Shown: positions 1 through 5,010 of the stretch, in pieces
How positions within the stretch are numbered: position 1 is the first letter of the stretch
Layout: each line of letters begins with the position of its first letter
The notes under the pieces: model-generated
Database searches by the model: none
Told to the model about the DNA's origin: nothing
The model's input: only the letters and a program-made list of their open reading frames with translations
Program-made: the position numbers and the translations under genes
Source of the DNA: JAWXCH01 sp034440595
GTDB taxonomy: Bacteria > Planctomycetota > Planctomycetia > Pirellulales > JALHPA01
DNA: 5,359 nt
Assembly: GCA_034440595.1 (NCBI GenBank)
Contig: JAWXCH010000432.1
Coordinates: 1 to 5,359, forward strand
Reading direction: 5' to 3'

Positions 1-1
1 A

Positions 2-565
2 ACCGCAACCTATCAGGGGGTCGGCAGTGGAACGCTGAACGATGGTATTATCGGAAACTCGTTGGGAACGTCTCAGCTTTTTGTAATTCCATCAGCCACC
101 GATGGCACACTGATCAACCCAGCAATCTTTGCAACAATGGCCTTTGCTTACACGATTGATCACATTGATATATATGGCGGCGATGTGCCGCAAAATTTTA
201 TTCCGGGCGCTTTGACCTCCCTCACGGTTGAGCTATTGGATATCAACTTTGTCACGCACAGTGAAACGTTTAACTTGACACCATTCGGGACGTTCTTGAA
301 TTCCAATGGAGACCCCGTCAACGACACACTGAGTCTGATTGGATCATCATTGGAAGGTATTGCAGCGTACACGGTCACTTTGAAAGACTTCCAAGGAACC
401 GTCGAAAATTGGTTTTCAATTACCGAACTAGAGATCTACGGTGATCGCTATGTCGCGCCTGACCCAGGTGTGGTCCCAGAGCCAGCGAGCATCATTGTCT
501 GGGGCGGCCTGGCAGCCATTGGTTCGGTGATTGCCTATCGCCGCAAACGCCGTTGTGCCGCTTAG
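2..565 (+). CDS. PEP-CTERM sorting domain protein with galactose-binding-like fold (5' end missing)
   Basis: The reading frame is open to the left edge, so the true start lies outside the window; 187 codons are visible. The visible part runs from a T-A-T-Y-Q stretch through L-N-D-G (resembling the L-T-D-G turn of F5/8/discoidin-like modules) and several beta-strand-like segments to S-I-T-E-L-E-I-Y-G-D, a typical last strand of such a fold. It then has a short linker and VPEPAS (nt 473-490), followed by a hydrophobic stretch of about 17 residues and the basic tail YRRKRR. This is the three-part PEP-CTERM signal, recognised in general by exosortase/archaeosortase systems, so the protein should be exported and processed at the envelope. 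No catalytic motif is seen; it may bind carbohydrate or another surface ligand. It ends at TAG, followed 30 bases later by a strong terminator. PEP-CTERM call is firm; fold assignment is inferred from pattern only. Confidence 0.85.
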   Translation, partial: TATYQGVGSGTLNDGIIGNSLGTSQLFVIPSATDGTLINPAIFATMAFAYTIDHIDIYGGDVPQNFIPGALTSLTVELLDINFVTHSETFNLTPFGTFLNSNGDPVNDTLSLIGSSLEGIAAYTVTLKDFQGTVENWFSITELEIYGDRYVAPDPGVVPEPASIIVWGGLAAIGSVIAYRRKRRCAA

Positions 566-595
566 CTTTTGCCGGCATTTCAAAAATCAACTTGA

Positions 596-627
596 GCCGC
601 TGAGATTCAAATCTCAGCGGCTTTTTT
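596..627 (+). terminator. Intrinsic terminator of the PEP-CTERM gene
   Basis: A perfect inverted repeat (596-606 with 611-621, GC-rich base, TCAA loop; the two loop-edge bases could also pair) is followed directly by six T at 622-627. It lies 30 bases after the stop codon and separates this gene from the downstream lipoprotein gene. Confidence 0.93.
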
Positions 628-670
628 CGTCGACAGTAAGGCCGATTGAATACTGTCCTGAGCTGCCGAT

Positions 671-700
671 TTGCTTTGAATTCGGCAATGTTGGTACAAT
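671..700 (+). promoter_or_regulatory. Predicted sigma70-type promoter of the esterase-amidase gene
   Basis: TTGCTT at 671-676, an 18-base spacer and TACAAT at 695-700. Transcription would start near 707, giving a leader of roughly 125 bases to the ATG at 831. It lies between the upstream terminator and the gene, where a promoter is needed. The same TTGCTT -35 box recurs at two other predicted promoters in the window. Prediction from sequence only. Confidence 0.5.
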
Positions 701-830
701 CTATAGTCGCCTGATCCATGTAACGTACATGCCTGGCTAGAACAATCTTATTGGCACTCGGTTGATCTCTTTTGATTGTCCCGCGCAACGGTTGTTGTTC
801 ACTGGCTTCCCTTCATCCCTCGGCTCGCCC

Positions 831-2501
831 ATGTTTACCAGCTCTCAATGCCTGCTGTTTCGATCCGGCACCATGCTCTGTGTACTGGCCTTGCTGGTCA
901 GCGTTGCCTGCGGCGAGCCAGATTCCAAAACCGATGCCGCTGCAAAAAAGAGCAGCACAACGCCGTCAGCTAGTGCGCCGCAGAAGACCGTCCGCATCGT
1001 GCTGGCAGGAGATTCCACGGTGACCGACGCCGCCGGTTGGGGTGTTGGCTTTAGCAAGCAACTGGCCAGTCATGTCGAGTGCATGAATCAGGCCAAAGGA
1101 GGCACCAGTTCCAAGAGCTATATCGACTCGGGTCGTTGGAAGGAATGTCGGAAGCTGCGTCCTGCCTATGTCCTGATTCAATTCGGCCACAACGACCAGC
1201 CAGGCAAGGGTGCCGACCGAGAAACCGACCCGCAAACCACCTATCGTCAAAATCTGATCAAGTTCGTTGACGAGGCTCGCGCAGCGAGCATCCGCCCGAT
1301 TCTGGTCACCCCGCTGAGTCATCGTAGTTGGAATAAAGAAGGAAAGATTGAATCCAGTCTGGCTCCCTATGCCGAGGTCGTTAAGCAAGTCGCCGCCGAG
1401 AAGGGGACCTTGTGCATCGACTTGCACGCACGATCGATCGACCTCTATGAAAAACTCGGACGGGAAGGTTGTCTGGCGATCTCTCCGGAAAAGAAAACGG
1501 GCACTGAGAAAAAAGCGGGTACCGACAACACGCATCTCAATGCAAAAGGTTCGGAGATGATTGGCGCACTAATTGTCGCGGAACTAGCCAGCATGGATCG
1601 CTCGGTCGCTTCGTTGTTTCAGGCAACTCCCGCTGGCAACAGCAGTGCAAAGCCGATTGCTGCAGATCCTGGAGCGAAGACTGTGAAAGTGGCAGCGATC
1701 TCTTTTGTTCCGATCAAGTTTGACCTGCCCAAGAATACAGAAAAGCTGGAGCGCGCCTTTCGAAAAGCGAAACAAGGTGGTGCTCAGGTCGCTGTTGCAC
1801 CAGAAGGTAGCCTAGAGGGATACGTCGTCGAGCAAGTCATCTCGGGCCACCAGCCTGCCGAAAAAATGAGGCAGGTGGCGATCGGCATCGACGATCCGGT
1901 GATCCAGCGATTTGAGAAACTGGCGAAAGAACTGGACATGTGCCTGGTGTTCGGCTTTGCAGAAAAAATCGGGGACGATATTTTTAACGCGGCCTTGTTC
2001 ATCGACAATCAGGGAAAGATCCGCGGCAAGCATCACAAATTGCAATTTTCCTCCGGTTATCATCCGTCCTGGTGGTTCAATCGTCTAGGTGCCCAGTGCC
2101 GCGCGTTCGACACACCCTTCGGCCGTTGCGGGCTCATCATTTGCAACGAACGCTGGAACCCCGACATTGCCGAGATCCTGGCCGCGGACGGAGCGCAATT
2201 CTTATTGATATCCTCATTCGGTTCACGAAAACCGACGCAGGACGAGACCGTCTTGAATCGCGGTCGCGAGAACAATTTGCCTGTGGTGGAGGCCAACGTT
2301 GGGGTCACTTTGGTGGTCGATCAAGGACGGATTACCAGCTTTGATCGAAACGAAGAGCAGATCACGTTTGGTAGTATTACTGTGGCACCTGCCCGCCAGG
2401 TGCAGCCCGACAAAGTCGACAAGCTGGAGCAAAAATTTATCAAAGGGCGCGACGAGGCTATGCAGCGACAATACGAGGAACGGCAAAAGCGAAGGAAGTA
2501 G
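831..2501 (+). CDS. Two-domain lipoprotein: SGNH esterase (rhamnogalacturonan acetylesterase-like) fused to a nitrilase-superfamily amidase
   Basis: A 556-residue protein. Residues 1-27 read as a lipoprotein signal: Arg in the n-region (LLFRSG), a hydrophobic core (LCVLALLV) and S-V-A-C with Cys27 followed by Gly. A Ser/Lys/Ala-rich linker follows to about residue 50. The first domain (about 52-260) has SGNH blocks: A-G-D-S-T (Ser62), GWG, the G-G-T-S-S-K-S-Y block (about 90-97), Q-F-G-H-N-D (Asn121) and D-N-T-H-L-N (Asp232, His235). GDST, GWG and FGHND are typical of CE12 rhamnogalacturonan acetylesterases, so removal of acetyl groups from pectin-like polysaccharide is plausible. The second domain (about 284-520) has the nitrilase triad: Glu325 (A-P-E-G), Lys403 (G-K-H-H-K-L) and Cys438 (L-I-I-C-N-E-R-W), for hydrolysis of a C-N bond in an unknown substrate. 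A charged helix (about 527-556) ends the protein. ATG 831 is preferred because it gives a complete signal peptide; TTG 762 and ATG 873 are alternatives, and none has a clear ribosome site. It ends in tandem TAG TAG. Confidence 0.88.
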   Translation: MFTSSQCLLFRSGTMLCVLALLVSVACGEPDSKTDAAAKKSSTTPSASAPQKTVRIVLAGDSTVTDAAGWGVGFSKQLASHVECMNQAKGGTSSKSYIDSGRWKECRKLRPAYVLIQFGHNDQPGKGADRETDPQTTYRQNLIKFVDEARAASIRPILVTPLSHRSWNKEGKIESSLAPYAEVVKQVAAEKGTLCIDLHARSIDLYEKLGREGCLAISPEKKTGTEKKAGTDNTHLNAKGSEMIGALIVAELASMDRSVASLFQATPAGNSSAKPIAADPGAKTVKVAAISFVPIKFDLPKNTEKLERAFRKAKQGGAQVAVAPEGSLEGYVVEQVISGHQPAEKMRQVAIGIDDPVIQRFEKLAKELDMCLVFGFAEKIGDDIFNAALFIDNQGKIRGKHHKLQFSSGYHPSWWFNRLGAQCRAFDTPFGRCGLIICNERWNPDIAEILAADGAQFLLISSFGSRKPTQDETVLNRGRENNLPVVEANVGVTLVVDQGRITSFDRNEEQITFGSITVAPARQVQPDKVDKLEQKFIKGRDEAMQRQYEERQKRRK

Positions 2502-2607
2502 TAGACCTTGCGTTGCTTGAATTCTTTGCTATGAAAGGGATTAGGTACGGCGACAATAGGCTGTACAACATTGCAAATTAGTAACTCTCTCCCAGGAGAA
2601 TTCAGCT

Positions 2608-2967
2608 ATGGCAGACTCATTAGAAATCATCGACGCCGGTAAGCTGCTGCACGTCAAAGCGACCGGAAAGCTGACCAAGCAGTCCTACGAGACTTTCGTG
2701 CCAGTCGTCGACCGATTGATCCAGGAACATGGCAAACTCCGCATCCTGTTTGAAATGCACGACTTTCACGGCTGGACCGCCGGTGCAATCTGGGAAGACC
2801 TTAAGTTCGATTTCAAACACTGGAAGGACATCGAGCGACTGGCCGTCGTGGGCGAATCGAAGTGGGAAAAGGGCATGGCCACGTTCTGTAAGCCGTTTAC
2901 CTTGGCCAAGATCCACTACTTCGACCACAGCCAACTGGAAGAGGCCAAAACGTGGCTTGCGGAATAG
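2608..2967 (+). CDS. SpoIIAA-like STAS domain protein
   Basis: A 119-residue soluble protein with no signal or membrane segment. It resembles the SpoIIAA-like (STAS/SEC14-type) family: L-H-V-K-A-T-G-K-L-T near the start (residues 14-23), a conserved middle with L-R-I-L-F-E-M and D-F-H-G-W (about 44-56), W-E-D-L-K-F-D (62-68), E-R-L-A-V-V-G-E-S-K-W (76-86), and a C-terminal F-D-H-S-Q-L-E-E-A-K-T-W-L (105-117). The length matches single-domain members. The family's biochemical role is not settled; related STAS domains bind proteins or lipids in signalling. AGGAG at 2594-2598, nine bases before ATG, is the clearest ribosome site in the window. It lies 106 bases after the lipoprotein gene with no terminator between, so read-through is possible; a weak TTGCGT-16-TATGAA (2508-2535) could serve as its own promoter. 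It ends in tandem TAG TAA. Confidence 0.85.
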   Translation: MADSLEIIDAGKLLHVKATGKLTKQSYETFVPVVDRLIQEHGKLRILFEMHDFHGWTAGAIWEDLKFDFKHWKDIERLAVVGESKWEKGMATFCKPFTLAKIHYFDHSQLEEAKTWLAE

Positions 2968-3050
2968 TAAATGGGGCGATTTGCACAAACAATTCCGGCA
3001 TTTCTAAGTATCTGACTAAAGTGCCGACGAAATCGACCGAAGAAATTTAT

Positions 3051-3078
3051 TTGCTTTTCCCCGGCATGCGTGTAAACT
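3051..3078 (+). promoter_or_regulatory. Predicted sigma70-type promoter upstream of a short terminated transcript
   Basis: TTGCTT at 3051-3056, a 16-base spacer and TAAACT at 3073-3078. Transcription would start near 3085, only about 20 bases before a strong terminator hairpin. The next coding start is about 290 bases away and has its own promoter, so this one would feed a very short RNA. Confidence 0.4.
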
Positions 3079-3084
3079 GAATAT

Positions 3085-3148
3085 GTGCTCGCAAGAGTGC
3101 ATGAGCCTTGCCAGTCTCCCTGCCCCGGGACTTGGCGAGGCTTTTTTT
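3085..3148 (+). ncRNA. Candidate small RNA (promoter-terminator pair without a gene)
   Basis: The predicted start near 3085 and the T-run ending at 3148 define an RNA of about 60-65 nt. Its 3' half would be the terminator hairpin. Its 5' part could form a weak stem capped by a GCAA tetraloop (CTC-GCAA-GAG, about 3088-3097). No known small RNA family is recognised. The alternative is that the hairpin is simply the distal terminator of the STAS-like gene, 137 bases after its stop codon, and the promoter match is chance. Confidence 0.3.
3104..3148 (+). terminator. Intrinsic terminator with long stem and seven T
   Basis: AGCCTTGCCA (3104-3113) pairs with TGGCGAGGCT (3133-3142) with one G-T wobble. 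An upper TCCC/GGGA stem (3117-3120 with 3127-3130) can extend the hairpin. Seven T follow at 3142-3148. It would end either the candidate small RNA or transcription from the STAS-like gene. Confidence 0.87.
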
Positions 3149-3240
3149 ATGCGCCGGTGGAATTCGCTTCGCTGAGAGAGCATATTCTGGCGTTTCTCTC
3201 CTCGGGCCGACCCTTGGACACCTATCTCAGTCGAGGGCAG

Positions 3241-3252
3241 GAATCGCGATTC
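3241..3252. repeat. 12-bp perfect palindrome, possible operator
   Basis: GAATCGCGATTC is its own reverse complement. It lies 27 bases before the -35 box of the predicted promoter at 3280, a position where a dimeric regulator could bind. There is no second copy nearby, so function is only a suggestion. Confidence 0.3.
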
Positions 3253-3279
3253 TCTGCGATGGACCTGTTTTCCGCGCAG

Positions 3280-3307
3280 TTGACGGTTCGCGCCATACGG
3301 GTACACT
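3280..3307 (+). promoter_or_regulatory. Predicted sigma70-type promoter of the 105-residue gene
   Basis: TTGACG at 3280-3285 (five of six consensus bases), a 16-base spacer and TACACT at 3302-3307. Transcription would start near 3314, about 60 bases before the ATG at 3375. Placement and box quality make this one of the better promoter predictions here. Confidence 0.55.
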
Positions 3308-3374
3308 CTCTGCGCCTAGTTGGCGTGCGGCGCATTCGTGCCGTTTCTAATTCTCTCAAACTCTGAGGTGCAGT

Positions 3375-3692
3375 ATGAGCAAAGAAACATTGCTGCAAAT
3401 GTATGCAAATACAGACTCTGACAAGCGATTTAATCCGCATTGTGATTCACGGGAAAATTGCGAAATTAAAGTCTTTCGACGAAAGCTGACCGATGCCGGC
3501 TCTTGGCAAAAGATGGGCGCGACAGACGATGACGCTGGCGTGGTCGCAATCAAACCCGCTGGCGAGGAGGAGTTTCAATACTTCCCGATTCCGCGCCGCG
3601 GCGACCTATTAATGATTGACGCCGACTGGAACCGTTGTCCCGAAGACCTGCGCGACCTGTGCGAAAAGTTGGGAATCAAGATTATGAACTAA
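3375..3692 (+). CDS. Hypothetical 105-residue soluble protein, four cysteines
   Basis: I do not recognise this protein. Its start is supported by GAGG at 3365-3368, six bases before ATG, and by a good promoter upstream. It has no signal peptide or membrane segment and is rich in charged residues. Four cysteines lie in two widely separated pairs: Cys23 and Cys29 (preceded by His22) and Cys88 and Cys96. They could bind a metal or form disulfides, but spacing matches no motif known to me. A predicted beta-rich centre (I-K-V-F-R-R, G-V-V-A-I-K, F-Q-Y-F-P-I) is followed by a helical C-terminus (C-P-E-D-L-R-D-L-C-E-K-L). It is flanked by non-coding DNA on both sides, so context gives no clue. Ends at TAA, just before a GC-rich hairpin. 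Confidence 0.75.
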   Translation: MSKETLLQMYANTDSDKRFNPHCDSRENCEIKVFRRKLTDAGSWQKMGATDDDAGVVAIKPAGEEEFQYFPIPRRGDLLMIDADWNRCPEDLRDLCEKLGIKIMN

Positions 3693-3719
3693 TGCGCCCG
3701 GCCGATGTCGTTGGGCGCA
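3693..3719 (+). terminator. GC-rich hairpin directly after the stop codon, weak terminator candidate
   Basis: TGCGCCC (3693-3699) and GGGCGCA (3713-3719) form a 7-bp perfect stem starting on the base after the TAA. There is no T-run, so it may stabilise the 3' end or help Rho-dependent ending rather than act as a classic intrinsic terminator. A second stem, AGCGCC/GGCGCT (3724-3729 with 3748-3753), follows at once. Confidence 0.3.
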
Positions 3720-3861
3720 CATGAGCGCCGCACCTACCCGTCAAGGGGGCGCTTATGGCACTGCCTGAACAGGGGGCGACCGACGTAGATCGAAGCATGG
3801 CGGATTATTCTGAGCGAATCTCGCAAGCGCTTTTCACCTGCGGCTGTCTGTGAATGGAAAG

Positions 3862-3942
3862 TGGCCCCCGGCTGGACCCCCCAAAGCCGCCGCAGTCTAG
3901 GTTAACGTACCGGTCCGAGAGTTTTGAGGTACGCGGGGGCCA
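3862..3942. repeat. Nested inverted repeats, possible three-way junction
   Basis: TGGCCCCCG (3862-3870) and CGGGGGCCA (3934-3942) form a perfect 9-bp outer pair. Inside, CGTACC (3906-3911) pairs with GGTACG (3928-3933), and the latter abuts the outer arm with no gap, as stacked helices do. A third short stem, GGCT/AGCC (3870-3873 with 3885-3888), could complete a three-way junction. A competing pairing, CTGCGGC (3838-3844) with GCCGCAG (3889-3895), would cross the outer stem. Confidence 0.5.
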
Positions 3943-3964
3943 ATAGCGGGCTGAGCGACCTTGC

Positions 3965-3993
3965 TTGCTTCCCCCGGTGGCGTGGTTCATAAT
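3965..3993 (+). promoter_or_regulatory. Predicted sigma70-type promoter of the 177-residue secreted protein
   Basis: TTGCTT at 3965-3970, an ideal 17-base spacer and CATAAT at 3988-3993 (five of six consensus). Transcription would start near 4000, leaving a leader of about 40 bases before ATG 4040. It lies inside the 5' extension of the longest open frame, which argues against that longer start. Confidence 0.55.
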
Positions 3994-4039
3994 CGCAGGT
4001 CTATTCAACCAATCTGCACCACTTTATCGAGGGGACGTT

Positions 4040-4573
4040 ATGAAATGGACCTGTAAGCGGATTCCAATTGCCTCTGTGGCGGCAATCATACTGGCGCTGT
4101 TAATCACGATAGTGGTCGACTCTGGAGGAAATGCGATTGCAAAAGATCCTCCTATCAAACCAGCGGCGACCGCCAATCAGCCGAGTCCGCCTCAAAGTGC
4201 GCCGCTACGGGTAGTCGTCACTAATATGGAACATGTCGAGGAAATTCCGCCTGGCAAAGGGTTTATGTTTTCTTTTGTTGCTCACAACGCGAGCGGAAAA
4301 GATATCCGCGCATACAAGGGCACAATAGTCATCAGGGACTTGTTTGGTGATGTCGTTTTGACCTATCCTGCGTCGGTCCACGCGGACGTTAAGAACGGCC
4401 AGTCGGAAGAGGGGGAAGTTGGTTGGCGGTATGACGCTAAAAAAGCAGAGGAAGTTATGGTGCGGTACACTGACTTTCGCGACCTGCAATTTAACTTCTG
4501 TTTGGAAGAAATCGTCTACGAGAATGGCGAGGTGGTAAAGATACCGCTACCAAAGCGATTGCAAGGGCGCTGA
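4040..4573 (+). CDS. Secreted or membrane-anchored protein of unknown function, 177 residues
   Basis: I do not recognise a family. The start at ATG 4040 is chosen because GAGGGG (4029-4034) lies five bases before it and the N-terminus then reads as a signal peptide: basic n-region (K2, K6, R7), hydrophobic core (about 9-26) and a polar segment ending in A-I-A, with possible cleavage after Ala34. The frame extends upstream to 3965, but that extension overlaps the predicted promoter. A Pro/Ala-rich linker (37-56) leads to a beta-rich domain (about 57-172): R-V-V-V, F-S-F-V-A-H-N-A-S-G-K-D-I-R, G-T-I-V-I-R-D, D-V-V-L-T-Y-P. The pattern of alternating strands with an N-x-S-G-K turn recalls small Ig-like domains such as FxLYD, but this is only a resemblance. 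If cleavage fails, it would remain anchored by one membrane helix. Monocistronic by context. Confidence 0.8.
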   Translation: MKWTCKRIPIASVAAIILALLITIVVDSGGNAIAKDPPIKPAATANQPSPPQSAPLRVVVTNMEHVEEIPPGKGFMFSFVAHNASGKDIRAYKGTIVIRDLFGDVVLTYPASVHADVKNGQSEEGEVGWRYDAKKAEEVMVRYTDFRDLQFNFCLEEIVYENGEVVKIPLPKRLQGR

Positions 4574-4701
4574 CCTTGGTGAATCTACCCCGAACCCGCG
4601 CTGGCCACACCTCATCCGGCTGACGAGGGTTTCCGTTGCGATTAAAGAGATGGCAGGAAAATCGAAGAATATGCCCGCCGGTGGCGATTCGGGAGTTTCT
4701 G

Positions 4702-4729
4702 TTGACGCGGTTTCGGAGGTGACTAAATT
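4702..4729 (+). promoter_or_regulatory. Predicted sigma70-type promoter of the zinc-ribbon gene
   Basis: TTGACG at 4702-4707, a 16-base spacer and TAAATT at 4724-4729. The start point would be near 4736, only about 11 bases before ATG 4747 and 26 before ATG 4762. The very short leader would favour the second ATG unless the message is nearly leaderless. Confidence 0.45.
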
Positions 4730-4746
4730 CCAAGTTCCTTAATAAA

Positions 4747-5010
4747 ATGGCTGGTGGTGATATGTTTGGACTCGGTACGGTCGAGATGATTGTGCTGGCG
4801 ATTGTCTTCGCCAGCGTCATCTCATTTTTGTTTGGCCGGTCTCGCAGTACTCGGATCAAGAACTTGAGTCCCTGTCCTGACTGCCACGCCTTGGTGTCCA
4901 ATCGCGCCACAGTCTGCCTGAAATGCGGTTCGCCTCTCGATATGGCGAATCGACTACCCGACCGACCGGACTCTGATAATCCCTACCAGTCGCCCCACGT
5001 TAAACGCTAG
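4747..5010 (+). CDS. Small membrane-anchored zinc-ribbon protein with TatA-like N-terminus and NPYQSP tail
   Basis: An 87-residue protein from ATG 4747, or 82 from ATG 4762. No strong ribosome site precedes either; the second ATG has only a weak G-rich GGTGGTG (4752-4758) before it. One membrane helix (about 14-30) is followed by basic residues (R-S-R-S-T-R-I-K), so the C-terminal part is probably cytoplasmic. A zinc ribbon follows: Cys43-P-D-Cys46 and Cys57-L-K-Cys60-G. The tail D-N-P-Y-Q-S-P (78-83) is a motif I associate with planctomycete small membrane proteins. Counted from ATG 4762, the start M-F-G-L-G-T-V-E has Glu at position 8 and the helix ends in F-L-F-G, as in TatA; the TatA amphipathic helix is absent, so transport function is unlikely. 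Its real role is unknown; membrane tethering of a zinc-binding module is what the sequence supports. Confidence 0.78.
   Translation: MAGGDMFGLGTVEMIVLAIVFASVISFLFGRSRSTRIKNLSPCPDCHALVSNRATVCLKCGSPLDMANRLPDRPDSDNPYQSPHVKR

Larger units (their letters stand above)
2968..3374. other. Non-coding stretch between the STAS-like gene and the 105-residue gene
   Basis: This 407-base gap has no convincing gene; open frames across it on both strands lack ribosome sites and recognisable protein features. It holds, in order, a predicted promoter (3051-3078), a strong terminator (3104-3148), a 12-bp palindrome (3241-3252) and a second promoter (3280-3307). A 6-bp stem, TGCGCC/GGCGCA (3311-3316 with 3329-3334), could form in the leader of the next gene. 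Confidence 0.6.
3693..4039. other. Non-coding stretch rich in inverted repeats
   Basis: No supported gene lies in this 347-base gap. A 67-codon frame on the - strand (3805-4008) has no ribosome site and runs through the inverted repeats. The gap holds two GC-rich hairpins at its left end, a weak stem with four T (3812-3834), the nested inverted repeats of 3838-3942, and a promoter at 3965-3993. It could be an unknown structured RNA or a decayed repeat element; neither is shown. Confidence 0.5.

Noticed and set aside
762..830. TTG start 23 codons upstream for the esterase-amidase protein
   Set aside because: The extra residues put hydrophobic and proline-rich sequence before the signal peptide, with no ribosome site; ATG 831 gives a normal n-region and lipobox distance.
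966..1535. 189-codon frame on the - strand
   Set aside because: It lies antisense inside the SGNH domain, whose motifs prove the + strand frame; its length is a by-product of codon bias.
572..3004. Shared 10-mer CCGGCATTTC after the PEP-CTERM gene and after the STAS-like gene
   Set aside because: The match does not extend on either side and fits chance for a window of this size.
3805..4008. 67-codon frame on the - strand
   Set aside because: It has no ribosome site or recognisable features and its sequence is explained by the inverted repeats it crosses.
3965..4039. TTG start 25 codons upstream for the 177-residue protein
   Set aside because: It coincides with the -35 and -10 boxes of the predicted promoter and would place a second hydrophobic stretch before a complete signal peptide; ATG 4040 has a good ribosome site.
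4612..4630. CCTC/GAGG stem after the 177-residue gene as a terminator
   Set aside because: Only four base pairs with no T-run; too weak to call.
4491..4910. 139-codon frame on the - strand across the gap before the zinc-ribbon gene
   Set aside because: It overlaps two supported + strand genes and shows no domain, signal or ribosome site.
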